From contig OY782875.1 in NCBI GenBank assembly GCA_963678565.1, positions 1,860,001 through 1,924,000 of the forward strand: a DNA stretch of 64,000 nucleotides, given 5' to 3'. Below, piece by piece: positions 45,030-54,881 of the stretch (position 1 is its first letter; every line of letters begins with the position of its first letter). The notes below the pieces were generated by a model. The model ran no database searches. It saw only the letters and a list, made by a program, of their open reading frames with translations, and was not told the origin of the DNA. Position numbers and translations under genes: made by a program. This DNA comes from SKHV01 sp963678565. GTDB lineage: Bacteria; Bacteroidota; Bacteroidia; Bacteroidales; Prolixibacteraceae.

Positions 45030-46148
45030 TTATTCTTTAATTAGTTTAATTGTTGATTGATTTAAGTTATTTAATATTTTCACAATATAAAACCCTTTGG
45101 GTATATGATCTAAATTAATAGAGTGTTTCAATTTTTTATTGAATTTCTCTTCTAAGATTAATGCTCCTTGAGTATTATATAATTGAATTGTATTACTACT
45201 TGATACTTCTTGAGAGACTGTTATAGTACTTCGTGCTGGGTTTGGGTATATGTAAGTATTAAAACTATTTTTTGCTACAGGCTCTATATCTGCAACTTCG
45301 CTTACTACTAAATAATCTGTCAACGCTCCAAGACAGTTTATATTTGCATCAGATAGACAAATTAAATCATAATAAACTGATTTGCTGGAGTCAACATTTA
45401 CAACAATAAAATTTTCGCCATTCTCATCTCCCATGCCACTTGCAATTAATGTTATATTATCATAATGGTCATAGGTCACATTCGTTGACCAACTTGCTCC
45501 TAGGTCTCCAGCAAACATAATTACATTATTTGGTAGATAACGAAATATGGGTTCTACTTCTGTCCAGAAATTTACACTATCTCCTCTTCCGGCATTAGAA
45601 TTCCAATGAATATAATTAAATTGATTGTTAGATTCTCTCCATAGTATTTGGTGAAAGAACACAAAAATATTGTTTGTTGTTGGTGCGTTTTCATTTACAA
45701 CATCTTGTAGGAATTGGAGTTGTTCTCCCGAAATATTCCATTCATCAATATTGGGGTCTAAGACAATAAATAAGTCATTTTGATAAATAAAATTATAATA
45801 GGTAATCCCATATCGACTCTCAAATAATGGTCTATTTTCCATATCATGATTTCCAACAGCAAAATATACCGGTATTCCCAAATTGTCAATATCAGCATCA
45901 ATCTCATCCCAATCCTGAGCTATTGGATTTGGAAAAACAATATCTCCAGTTAATACACCAAATACTATTTCTGGTCGACTTTGGATAAAATCAAATTTTT
46001 GTTTGAAAGGAGGGTGAAAACCTTCATTATTTACTCCTGGCTTTCCATAAGTATGTCCTGCAACAAAAAACGAATACAGAACTGAATCAGTTTGTGCATA
46101 TGAAGAAATCCAAAAAAGAAAAATTACTATTGTGATATTTAATTTCAT
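45030..46148 (-). CDS. T9SS-secreted metallophosphoesterase
   Basis: 372 residues. Signal peptide (1-18), calcineurin-like fold with VLTGDIVFPN, YFAVGNHDMENR and VFFHQILW; the first DxH motif is altered to AGHTYG, so one metal ligand may be missing. The last 75 residues are a T9SS type A sorting domain (NTYIYPNPARSTITV). It should be displayed on the cell surface. It sits in a run of unrelated minus-strand genes. Confidence 0.85.
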   Translation of the reverse strand: MKLNITIVIFLFWISSYAQTDSVLYSFFVAGHTYGKPGVNNEGFHPPFKQKFDFIQSRPEIVFGVLTGDIVFPNPIAQDWDEIDADIDNLGIPVYFAVGNHDMENRPLFESRYGITYYNFIYQNDLFIVLDPNIDEWNISGEQLQFLQDVVNENAPTTNNIFVFFHQILWRESNNQFNYIHWNSNAGRGDSVNFWTEVEPIFRYLPNNVIMFAGDLGASWSTNVTYDHYDNITLIASGMGDENGENFIVVNVDSSKSVYYDLICLSDANINCLGALTDYLVVSEVADIEPVAKNSFNTYIYPNPARSTITVSQEVSSSNTIQLYNTQGALILEEKFNKKLKHSINLDHIPKGFYIVKILNNLNQSTIKLIKE

Positions 46149-46244
46149 GTCTTTTTTTTACTAAAAGTAAATTGTTTGTTGTCATTACAGAATTAGAAGA
46201 GCGTTTGCGACGGCCAAGGTGAAACGATCACGAAGGGAGCTGTG

Positions 46245-46278
46245 GCAGAAATGTGCATTGCAATGTACAAAATGTTAT
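46245..46278 (-). repeat. Cassette-boundary-like element B
   Basis: This 34-nt block begins at the CotH stop codon on the minus strand and matches element A in 24 of 34 positions (ATAACA, ATTGCAA, TTCTGC conserved in spacing). A GC-richer tail of about 60 bp follows. Confidence 0.5.
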
Positions 46279-47435
46279 AAACTGTTATTAAAATATTCAT
46301 CAAGTTGCTGTATTCTAATTTTTACAAAGTCTCGCATTAAATTAAGTTCTTTTTCGTAATCATTATTGTCATAATACCATTTGCTATTAATTGGCCATTT
46401 GTCAAAATTTTTTTTGACTTCATTTACAATTTTTTTGTCAATTTCGGCAATATGTCTTTCAAAATTTTTTACAGAAATGATGTTCTTTGTTCTAAGCTCA
46501 AGCCACCTTTTTTTTTGTTTATTAAAATAACCAATCTCTGATACATTAATCAGCCGTTTCAATAATATTGACCTATTACAATCAAGTTCTCGTTCCATTA
46601 AATTACGTTCATTGTCTCCATCTCGTCCAAATGAATGGTCGTAATCCCATATTGCAAATCTAAATGGCGTATTTTTATCCAGTTTATACATATAAAAATT
46701 CTTTAATATCCCGTCTGAGTTGTTTGAGAATAATAAAATTATATGCCAGTCAATAACATTCTCAATATCCACCCAATTTGAAATATTTTGAGCAAATTCA
46801 CTATCACTTGAATTAAACAGAAAATTTCTGAATTTCTCAATATAATAAGTTTTGTCAGACACATTTATTTTAGGAAATTTTTGCTGATAGTAATTTAAGG
46901 AATCTTGAACGTATGATAGTCTTTTTTCTCTGAAAATGGGAGGGTCTTTAAACAGCATTGCTAAAGTATCATGCTTATTTAAATCAACCATTCCTCCGTT
47001 AATTTCTTCCATTAATACATATAGACCTTCATATTGGTCGTTTATGTATACATTAATATAGTTACTTTTAGATGCAATATTTTTTGAATTCATTTCGCTA
47101 AAAAGATCGTAGCTAATTTTATGCCTCATAAATGTTTTATCAATATAATTAGCATTTAAAATCCAATCATCATCATGAGGTGAGTTTGCAAATGAGTATT
47201 TATTATCTAATTCAAGCGAAAATGAATGTTTATTGTACTTACTGGACATTCCTCCACGACATTTTATAGCTCCAGAAAGAGTATCTGAATTCGAGTAAAT
47301 TACGGTACATGGTTCTTTTTCGTTCCATCCAAAACCGTCATCTTTTTTAATATTCAATGATGGTAGTTTTTCATTTTTGCATGATAAAGTCACAATTATT
47401 AATAATAGTACAATGAGTATATGTGTTGTTTTCAT
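46275..47435 (-). CDS. CotH-kinase-family lipoprotein
   Basis: 386 residues. A lipobox (VTLSC, Cys19) is followed by a CotH protein-kinase-like fold: CRGGMSSKYNKHSFSLEL, FMRHKISYDLFSEM, NDQYEGLYVLMEEI and FRFAIWDYDHSFGRDGDN (the metal-binding Asp). CotH proteins phosphorylate partner proteins in spores; in Bacteroidota they are surface lipoproteins with unknown targets. Confidence 0.88.
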   Translation of the reverse strand: MKTTHILIVLLLIIVTLSCKNEKLPSLNIKKDDGFGWNEKEPCTVIYSNSDTLSGAIKCRGGMSSKYNKHSFSLELDNKYSFANSPHDDDWILNANYIDKTFMRHKISYDLFSEMNSKNIASKSNYINVYINDQYEGLYVLMEEINGGMVDLNKHDTLAMLFKDPPIFREKRLSYVQDSLNYYQQKFPKINVSDKTYYIEKFRNFLFNSSDSEFAQNISNWVDIENVIDWHIILLFSNNSDGILKNFYMYKLDKNTPFRFAIWDYDHSFGRDGDNERNLMERELDCNRSILLKRLINVSEIGYFNKQKKRWLELRTKNIISVKNFERHIAEIDKKIVNEVKKNFDKWPINSKWYYDNNDYEKELNLMRDFVKIRIQQLDEYFNNSL

Positions 47436-47786
47436 TTTAATAGTTTATATCGGTAAATTGCATGTTATGTAGGGAGTGATATTATCTGTCAGGTTACAGA
47501 CGAGAAAACGAGCGGGAAACCAAGGCTCAAATACCACTATTCCCCCTGTGGAATATACAAAATATTACCTGTATTTTTGTTATTTTAATGCTTCCAATTA
47601 TCTAATTTCGGTTGTTTTAAATTTGTACTAGAAAATAATACGTCTTGTAGACCGCTGGTTTAAATGAATATTTCTTACTTGAACAATCAGAGTATAAATT
47701 TTTAATCACAGGAACGTTATCATAAGGGAACAATCCATTTATATTTTAAATTGCAACATGAACTTCTTTATGACTTGTTTTATTTT
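47436..47786. other. 351-bp spacer with GC-richer element
   Basis: No gene was found. At about 47465-47560 the minus strand carries a GC-richer block (GGGGGAATAGTGG, then TTTCCCGCTCGTTTTCTCG) like the boundary elements at 44982 and 46245 in position, but less similar in sequence. The remainder is AT-rich without structure. Confidence 0.35.
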
Positions 47787-48440
47787 TCAATCAAATAGCT
47801 TTTTATCAACATTGGCAAAATCTTTTATTTGCTGATAGTTCCAATTTATATAATCTTCATTATTCGAATTTACAATTATAATTTTTGCAACTTTTGCATT
47901 TTCTGCCGATTTTATTCCCGAAATAGAATCTTCAAAAACAAGAGTTTCTTTTCCTGAAACTCCCATAACATTCATGGCTTTATTGAATATTTGGGGGTCA
48001 GGTTTACTTTTTATTTTTTTATCATTAAATATAACATTTGATCTTTTAAAAAAAGAACTAAGTTTTAAATGCTCAAAATAAAAATTAACATTATCAATTT
48101 CAGATGCAGTGGCTATTGCAAAAGATATGGTTTTCTCTTGGAGATAATTTAAGAAATCTATTGCTCCCGGTGCAAGTTGCATAGTTGTTTGCAAACATAA
48201 TTCTTGATATATTTTTTCTTTTTCTTTACTTAAAATATCAATATCATTTTTTGATAGTTGATTGGGGAACAAAGCATTTAAAATGTCATTATTATTTCTC
48301 CCGTGAATTTTTTCATTTTTCTCTTTGTCGGATAATTTTAAATTGTGCTTTTCTAAAAAGAAATCCCAAGCATTGTTATGAATATCTGTATCCCAAAATA
48401 AAGTTCCGTTAAAGTCAAAAATTACACCTTTTATTTTCAT
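47787..48440 (-). CDS. HAD-family phosphatase
   Basis: 217 residues. Motif I is DFNGTLFWD (nucleophile Asp9), motif II FAIATAS, motif III Lys in KSKPDP and motif IV VFEDSISGI. Beta-phosphoglucomutase/GPP-like branch; probably a cytoplasmic sugar-phosphate or nucleotide phosphatase. It stands alone, flanked by spacer DNA and an IS110 remnant. Confidence 0.88.
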   Translation of the reverse strand: MKIKGVIFDFNGTLFWDTDIHNNAWDFFLEKHNLKLSDKEKNEKIHGRNNNDILNALFPNQLSKNDIDILSKEKEKIYQELCLQTTMQLAPGAIDFLNYLQEKTISFAIATASEIDNVNFYFEHLKLSSFFKRSNVIFNDKKIKSKPDPQIFNKAMNVMGVSGKETLVFEDSISGIKSAENAKVAKIIIVNSNNEDYINWNYQQIKDFANVDKKLFD

Positions 48441-48573
48441 ATTTTTAAATAGATTTTACTAAAAATTATCCGTTTTTCAGAACTTATTTAATCTTGACTA
48501 ATGTCAAAAATTGCAGTTGATAATGAGTAAGTTGTAAAAAGTTTAAAGTCTTGCTGTTTTATGTCAAATCTAG

Positions 48574-49151
48574 TTATTTGTTTTCTAATTCTTTTACTAG
48601 TTTTAGTTTTCTTTTTTGGTCAAGAAACAAATATTCTTTTTCAGTGATGTAAGGTATTTTCTTAGCAACCATCTTCAAAACGATGACAGCCAGTTTACGT
48701 GCCGTAGCAGAAATCTCAGTTTGTCATCATTTTATGAAGGTGATCTTTTTAAAAGAGTCTGATAGTTAGGTGTCTTTAAAGTTTCTGATTGCATCTGACG
48801 TTTGCCTTAGTGCAGTTTTTAATATGTTTCTTCCTTTTTTTGGGGGACTTAATATTTTTTACTGAATATTTTATTATTTAGAGCCAACCAAACAGTGCTG
48901 TGCTAATTTAATTGGGGCAAGGTTCCCTTTTCAAATATCCTGAATGGTTTTCAATATAGTAATCCACATATGTCTTTTACGACCACGTCTAATCTAAGGT
49001 TTAATAGTTTAAGGTACTTTTGCATTTTATCCGAAACCTCCGCGACTATGTTCAACCGGTTTGTTCTTTGCCTGCAATATATTTTAAGTTGCTCGGTTGT
49101 TTTATCTGGCAGGAAGCTGCTAGATAGCAGTGCCAGTGCACTGAGCTTTTG
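48574..49151 (-). pseudogene. IS110-family transposase remnant
   Basis: On the minus strand a middle piece (48951-49151) reads QKLSALALLSSSFLPDKTTEQ and QKYLKLLNLRLDVVVKDICG, typical of the region after the DEDD catalytic domain; a C-terminal piece (48574-48720) reads ATARKLAVIVLKMVAKKIPY and YLFLDQKRKLKLV. The N-terminal catalytic part and the Ser-containing segment between the pieces are lost. An old, inactive insertion. Confidence 0.7.
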
Positions 49152-49340
49152 TATTTATAAGGAGTTTTTACATCTGCTTTTTTCCCTTTGGTATTTTAGT
49201 GTACTTTTCCTTTGCGAGAACAATATCAAAGCCTTCTTTCGCGACTTCCGCCTCCGTTAGCTTACAAATTTAATTCGCTCTGGAAGATTAGATGATTTTA
49301 TTGTTTCTCTAATCTTGAAGTGCTTATGTGTCGAATAACA

Positions 49341-49469
49341 GCTAACGTTGAGTGTATTATTTCGTAAAGGATTTCGGGCTTCAAACCGATCAGGCTATCA
49401 TCCAGAATTGATGTGGACGATACTGCTTTAAAACCTCTGAAACCCGTATGAATTATATATATTGTTGGC
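49341..49469 (-). repeat. Cassette-boundary-like element D with hairpin arms
   Basis: On the minus strand, just after the broken SRPBCC gene, GCCAACAATATATATAATTC and CGGGTTTC open a block that closes with CGGTTTGAAGCCC and CAACGTTAGC. The GGGYTTCA arms can pair. The order AACA, ATT, CA, GG, TTC parallels elements A and B, although with lower identity. Confidence 0.4.
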
Positions 49470-49474
49470 AGTAG

Positions 49475-49904
49475 CTATTTTTCTGCAACTTCTTTCAGTT
49501 TTTCGATTACTATTTTCCAACCTTGATTTAGACGTTCCATCCTTTCCATATTTCCATCAAAAGTTTCATTTGTAATTTTTAATTGAATCTTCCCGTTTTT
49601 CGCAGTTAATTCATAACTAACATGAATATAATTCTCAGGAATATCTTTAATACCAAAATTAGGGTCGAATGTTGAATATTTGATTTTTGAGAAAGGCTCA
49701 ATTTCCAAATATATCCTTTTTGAAAGGCTTTGCACCCTTGATAATTCCCCTGCTAAGTGATTGGACTTTCTATTTTCCATTCGGATTCTACAGTGCAATT
49801 GAACATGTGTTCTTTAGTGTACTTCGATTCGGTCAGTACACTCCACACTTTTCGATATAGGGATCTATTTTAATGCTCTTCGATGCGTTAAGTTTATTTT
49901 CCAT
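49475..49904 (-). pseudogene. SRPBCC/AHSA1-type gene, broken by stop and frameshifts
   Basis: From the ATG at 49904 the pieces MENKLNASKSIKID, VWSVLTESKYTKEHMFN, ESPIT(stop)QGNYQGCKAF and, one frame over, YLEIEPFSKIKYSTFDPNF and MERLNQGWKIVIEKLKEV line up as one START-like (AHSA1) protein of about 140 residues. There is an amber TAG where Trp is expected and at least two frameshifts, so it is not functional. Confidence 0.8.
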
Positions 49905-50165
49905 TTTAACAATTTGATTAAGGCTACTAATTTTAGAACAGTTTTCAAGTTTCTTGTTGTTGTACTCACCTTCAGTTATTTTTCAAAAAAATATATTGGT
50001 CAATATTGATTCGTGATATTTCTCTGCACAAAATAAGAATGGGGCTTTATCTTCAATCTTGAATTTGTCTAGTTCGTAATTATAAAATCAACAATAATCC
50101 CCATTAAACCTCCAACAAAAGATGTCGCAATTAAGAATTCTATTTACTATTGATTTGGTTCCCAC

Positions 50166-51668
50166 TTATTCCTTTATTATTTTTCTTGTTATCATTTTTG
50201 TATTATTAATTATAATTGAAAATAAATATGTTCCACTTTCAAAAGTTGATGTATCTATTTGTTGAGAATTGTGTATTGAGAGATTATCAACTATAACTTT
50301 ACCATTAATATCTACAATTTTGCCTATTATTTTTGAGTTTGTTAGTTGTATATTGTTGAATTCAATATTTATTATTCCGTTTGTACTGTTTGGATAAATC
50401 GTAACATCTTCGTTGCTTAAATTTAACTGACTTATACCTGTATAACTACAATTTGGTATCCAGTAATTTCCTGATATAGTAATCATCGAAAGCAGTTTTA
50501 TTGTATTTGAATAATAATCTCCATCAGATAAATCATTGTTAGTTAGCAAATCTTCGTATAAATCATTTAACCAAGTTTGGTTATTAATATCTGCCATTGC
50601 ACCAACAGTAAAAGGTCCAATAAAAGTTGCATCATTCCAATTGTAGATTGCAGTTCCATTTAAGTTGTAACCATTAGAAATATTACCTACATCGGCACTT
50701 GTTGATGATATTAACCAAGAGTTGATATTATTGACTGTTGTTTTTGCTCTTGCGTCTCCATTTATAAGATAATCTGTTCCTATACGCCAGGGTACACGAC
50801 AAGCATTATAATAGTAATCACCATCATAAACATCTTCCAAATAATTTGATCCCGCAGGGCTTGAATTTGTATTTAGATTAATTATGAAATCTGGTAATAA
50901 ACCGGTCGTAGAACTATAATTCGTTTGTATATTTTCAATTAAAGCATAACAGGTATCTACAACAATATCCCAATTGGTGTTATTTGTAATGCAAGAAAAC
51001 ACTTTAAAATGGTCAGTAATAAAATCTGATGGCCTGGTTCCATAATAATAATTTGGTTCACCTACATCACTCCAGTCTCCAAGTTTAATACTCCATTTAC
51101 TTTGATTTATTTCATCTTGCATAATTGCATTAATAATTGTTTTGGCTTCTGTCAAATAATCTATTGTTCCATTGCTGCCCCATTGTTCATGGGCTAATAA
51201 CAGTGCAAAAGCAATATCTATATCTCCATCACTTGCGGAATTATCATCTGAACTGGGGGTGTCGTTGCAAGTGGCTTGTTGCCAATCCATTAAATTGTTG
51301 TTAATATTACTTGGATGAGATTTATAGAATAAATACAACCCATCGAATAGTGTTTTAGCATTACTATCATAACCAGCAAAATAGGCGGTAATCATCATTC
51401 CATAGCCTTGTGCTTCTGATACATTTTTTGCTTCATTTCCACTATAGACATAATATTCATTCGTATTTCCGCAATCACTTTTCAAATATTCAGCTTTCCA
51501 TTCATCGTAAAATGATTTTGTTTGATTATCTAATTCTGTTTGACTGTAAATATCGGGCTTGATATGGCTTACAGTATAAACAGTGTGGTATGGAAAAGAA
51601 TATTGTGGCGATTGTCCAAATAACAAATTTGAATATATTAATATTCCTATTGTTATTAATATTCTCAT
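50166..51668 (-). CDS. T9SS-secreted glycoside hydrolase family 8
   Basis: 500 residues. Signal peptide (1-18, ending LLFGQ), an (alpha/alpha)6 barrel with the GH8 motif VSEAQGYGMMI (acid Glu85) and ASDGDIDIAFALLLAH (Asp149 region), and a C-terminal T9SS type A domain (NEDVTIYPNSTNGIINIEF). GH8 enzymes cut cellulose, chitosan, xylan or lichenan; substrate is not clear. With the deacetylase 1 kb upstream, a beta-1,4-linked glycan such as chitosan is conceivable. Confidence 0.93.
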   Translation of the reverse strand: MRILITIGILIYSNLLFGQSPQYSFPYHTVYTVSHIKPDIYSQTELDNQTKSFYDEWKAEYLKSDCGNTNEYYVYSGNEAKNVSEAQGYGMMITAYFAGYDSNAKTLFDGLYLFYKSHPSNINNNLMDWQQATCNDTPSSDDNSASDGDIDIAFALLLAHEQWGSNGTIDYLTEAKTIINAIMQDEINQSKWSIKLGDWSDVGEPNYYYGTRPSDFITDHFKVFSCITNNTNWDIVVDTCYALIENIQTNYSSTTGLLPDFIINLNTNSSPAGSNYLEDVYDGDYYYNACRVPWRIGTDYLINGDARAKTTVNNINSWLISSTSADVGNISNGYNLNGTAIYNWNDATFIGPFTVGAMADINNQTWLNDLYEDLLTNNDLSDGDYYSNTIKLLSMITISGNYWIPNCSYTGISQLNLSNEDVTIYPNSTNGIINIEFNNIQLTNSKIIGKIVDINGKVIVDNLSIHNSQQIDTSTFESGTYLFSIIINNTKMITRKIIKE

Positions 51669-52801
51669 TTTTTAAATTTAATATAAAAATTTTGCAATTA
51701 CTCAACTGTCTTTATTCGGCATGAATGGTGTGGAAATTCGAAACACTACACATTTAAGTTCCTCTGGAGCTAATTTGTTTATTAATATTCTTTTTTTTAT
51801 GCCAATCGTCTATGACGAATGGGTGTTGCCACACACCGGTAAATAGTTTAATGCCCACTGAAATTCGCATTATATTTAGCTTTGCTAATGTCAGTTTTCT
51901 CCTTTAAAATTTATCAATATTTAATCATATTATTGATGTCAAGGTTAATAATCCTGTTAACACTAACACTGTTCGATTCCCTGAAACAATGTTAAAGACT
52001 TTTGGTTCACTTGGTAATTTTCCAGTCATAGCATTGAGGAATAATTCAGAAAAGAAAACCATATTTAAACCTTAAATGGATTGCTTACGACAAAGCAATA
52101 ATATGTTTTTTTTGTATTAATAAATTTTTCAGGATACCAACAAAAAATAATGTTACAATTGTGGCTGATATCAATAATTCTCCTTATTGAACAGTACCCT
52201 TTATATTTATAGTTCTTGGTGCATTAAACGGAAAATTAATGCAACCATAATTGTAACGAAATTTTTGTCTAATTTTTAAAATATTAGTTCAAGTCCTATT
52301 AATGAAGAAATGCTGCAATGGGCATTTTTTCATTAATAGGTGCGGGAATATATTAAATATAATTTGCTAAAATATAATGGAATAGCTTTTGTTTAAAATT
52401 GTACCTGTCAAGCATGGATACATAGTCTACGATAAAATATGGTAGTATCTATCTTAAAGTTGTAGTAATTATAAATCTCTCGATGTCACTCTTCTTAAAA
52501 TTTATTCCAAGTTTCTGTTCCCATATGTTATGGTCGCGCATTCTCATAAAATAGATTATGAAAAGAGTTGATAACAACGAAAACATCCAGCCCCAATGAG
52601 GAGAATTTAAACCCATAAGTATTTGTGGGTTATAGCTTAAAAATCTGCATCGACAAAGTATCAATATCAGTAATCCATATTCTTTATCTGCTTATTCATT
52701 CATTTTTTGATGCCTTTTTAAAATAATGGAAATGGTAAGTCGCACATGTGTCTGATTGTGTGGACTATAGGTGTTGGGGCATAATACTATTCCTGCTATT
52801 T
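51669..52801. other. 1.1-kb gene-poor stretch
   Basis: No intact gene can be supported. Around 51725-51840 on the minus strand a fragment reads KLAPEELKCVVFRISTPF and PFVIDDWHKKK, which I do not recognise. At 52449-52664 a 71-codon frame with one hydrophobic helix (WGWMFSLLSTLFIIYF) may be the tail of a lost membrane protein. A strong hairpin lies at 52295-52340. Confidence 0.4.
52295..52340. repeat. 46-nt hairpin with 19-bp stem
   Basis: The arm CCTATTAATGAAGAAATGC pairs with GCATTTTTTCATTAATAGG in 18 of 19 positions around an 8-nt loop. It lies in gene-poor DNA, away from any stop codon. It could be a terminator of a lost gene, a small RNA, or the whole of a miniature element. Confidence 0.6.
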
Positions 52802-53842
52802 TTATAATCCTAATTTATCCATTTCATTGCTCAAATATTCAGTATCTTCTCCATTGTATCCAGGCACGAATCCTTCTCTTAGCATTTCCTGCATTAATAT
52901 TAAACTCTGTTCGGCTGGTATTGTGATTGGTTGTTCAGAATAAATTGGGTCTTTTATAGCGTCGCTGTAATCATCAACTATCCAACCCTCATTCCTGAAC
53001 TTTTCAATTAAATCACCTAAAAACAACGCAGAAGTCAAATTAAAATGGAGCAATATGGTGTGTTTTATCTGCCGATGGTTATTCTGAATGGAAAGCTTAT
53101 TATAATACTCTGCCATCTCGAACATATTATTGACATAATACTCTTTAAATCCGCTAATATTAAGATCAGGATTTTGTTTCAGCCGCTGCATTAATCTCAT
53201 ATTTATATACCATTCGGCATTATCAATTGTAACCCATCCTTGTTTATAAGCATTTTGCTGAAGAAAATCATTTAAACTGTCTCGTTTTGAAATGGTATTC
53301 CCTCCATTTAAATAAGGAAATCGAAATATTTTACTGTAATTCTCATAATCACTTATTAATGATTCACATTTTTGAATATCCTCAATATATGTTTTGCTTG
53401 TCATTGATGAATCGTTATAATTGAAATGGCTATACGTATGGTTTGCAATTATATGACCATCAGCATCCCATTTGCCCAATAATTGTCTGCCTTTTTCGCT
53501 ATCCATGCTTTTACCTGCAACAAACCAGACCGCTTGAATTCGATTGTTCTTCAAATGCTTTCTTATCATTGAATTCCATTCCGAATTTTTATAAGTATTT
53601 CTGTCTTTTGTAGAACCGTCATCAAAAGAAAATGCGATGTGTGGTTTTTCGCTTTCAACCTTATTAATGTCAAGCTTGTCTGATATGGAAACAACCGAGC
53701 CCTTTTTGCTATCTTTGTTAATATTGGAGGCAACTGTCAGATGACAGCTAGAATCATCATTTTGAATATCCGTTGGGCTTACTTTGCAAGGAATTGTAAG
53801 CATAATTAGTGCTGTAATAATTGATATGATAGAATTACGCAT
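52802..53842 (-). CDS. Polysaccharide deacetylase (NodB-domain) protein
   Basis: 346 residues with a signal peptide (about 1-20). NodB motifs: IAFSFDDGSTKD (motif 1, Asp pair), ANHTYSHFNY (HxxxH zinc site), FRFPYLNGG (motif 3). It removes acetyl groups from a glycan in the periplasm or outside. The C-terminal part contains a late LLHFN motif. It follows the M23-LysM gene by 111 bp on the same strand, so cell-wall or surface glycan editing is likely. Confidence 0.88.
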   Translation of the reverse strand: MRNSIISIITALIMLTIPCKVSPTDIQNDDSSCHLTVASNINKDSKKGSVVSISDKLDINKVESEKPHIAFSFDDGSTKDRNTYKNSEWNSMIRKHLKNNRIQAVWFVAGKSMDSEKGRQLLGKWDADGHIIANHTYSHFNYNDSSMTSKTYIEDIQKCESLISDYENYSKIFRFPYLNGGNTISKRDSLNDFLQQNAYKQGWVTIDNAEWYINMRLMQRLKQNPDLNISGFKEYYVNNMFEMAEYYNKLSIQNNHRQIKHTILLHFNLTSALFLGDLIEKFRNEGWIVDDYSDAIKDPIYSEQPITIPAEQSLILMQEMLREGFVPGYNGEDTEYLSNEMDKLGL

Positions 53843-53953
53843 TAGTAATTTTTTTTAATTGTTGTTGATTTTTCATACAAGGATGTCTCTGCATGATTTT
53901 TTGCTGCTGTCTGCCAACTTTGCCAAAACAGAGCCAACATGAAGATTGTACTT

Positions 53954-54718
53954 TCAATACATCCTTAGAGTCTGACCAATTTGTAATACCGAGTTTCTGG
54001 AAATATGGTTCAAAAGACAAATTGTATTTATGGAAGTTTTGTATTTATGTGAAATCTTCCAAAGTGAATCGCCTTTTCGCACACTATAATATTCGGGTAT
54101 TGCAATATTGTTTGCGTAACCTTTAGGTTTTAAGATTTTATGTACAACTGCTAATGATGATTCATGCTGTGCCTCATTTCTAATTTTATTATTCTTGAAA
54201 TCGAAAACAAATTCAGGATCGAAGGCCTTTCTTTTTTCATGAATTTCAAAATGAAGGTGAGGTCCTCTTGCATTCCCCGTACTTCCAGCCAAAGCGATTG
54301 CTTCACCTTTATTAACGCTTTCACCTTTCTTTTTTATAAATTTTGAAAGATGTCCATAATATGTTTGAATATCATTTTCATGTTCTACAATGATTATTTT
54401 GCCAAAACCAGTCCCCCAATTTGACCTAATAATTTTGCCACTTTGCACTGCTCTAACTGTATCGCCGGTATTCATTTTCACATCGGTACCGTAATGCATT
54501 CTTCCATGTCGCGGTCCAAATCGACTTATGATATAACCATTATTCCCTGGAAGTAAAAAATCGGAAAAGTAGCTTTGATGTATTGAATCCGGGATTGATT
54601 CACACGTTGTATCTTTGATATTAAAATCAGTCGTTTTTATTGTTGTATCCGACTGGCAATAACTACTTATACATGTCAAAGTAGTTATTAAAATAATGAG
54701 GATTAAAATTCTTAACAT
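53954..54718 (-). CDS. M23 peptidase with C-terminal LysM domain
   Basis: 254 residues. Signal peptide (about 1-20), LytM-type M23 domain with complete metal and catalytic residues (His75-x3-Asp79 in HYGTD, His123 in YYGHLS, His154 and His156 in PHLHFEI), then a LysM domain (210-254, YYSVRKGDSLWKISHKY). It cleaves peptidoglycan crosslinks and binds glycan strands. It lies between the deacetylase and the BlaI/M56 pair on the same strand. Confidence 0.92.
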   Translation of the reverse strand: MLRILILIILITTLTCISSYCQSDTTIKTTDFNIKDTTCESIPDSIHQSYFSDFLLPGNNGYIISRFGPRHGRMHYGTDVKMNTGDTVRAVQSGKIIRSNWGTGFGKIIIVEHENDIQTYYGHLSKFIKKKGESVNKGEAIALAGSTGNARGPHLHFEIHEKRKAFDPEFVFDFKNNKIRNEAQHESSLAVVHKILKPKGYANNIAIPEYYSVRKGDSLWKISHKYKTSINTICLLNHISRNSVLQIGQTLRMY

Positions 54719-54881
54719 TGGGTGTTGTTATAAATTATTGGATATTTTGTAATAATTTTTAACTGTTTATTCCTGTTTTCTTACTAAAAAAGGACTTCAG
54801 TGTATTTGCTGCTTGCCTTGGTTGACATCCAAATAAGATTTTGATCAACTGGCATTGCTACAGGAAATACTTGAAGTTTAT

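Noticed and set aside
48970..49260. A 96-codon plus-strand frame
   Set aside because: It is the reverse of the IS110 remnant; the minus strand carries the recognisable transposase text.
44820..49470. Class 1-type integron with attC sites
   Set aside because: No integrase is present and the elements lack matched R'/R'' boxes; only a cassette-like arrangement can be argued.
52449..52664. A 71-codon minus-strand gene
   Set aside because: One hydrophobic helix, no family, uncommon start, and isolated in gene-poor DNA; mentioned only in the gap entry.
53835..54020. A 61-codon minus-strand frame between the deacetylase and M23-LysM genes
   Set aside because: It overlaps the end of the M23-LysM gene in another frame and shows no motif.
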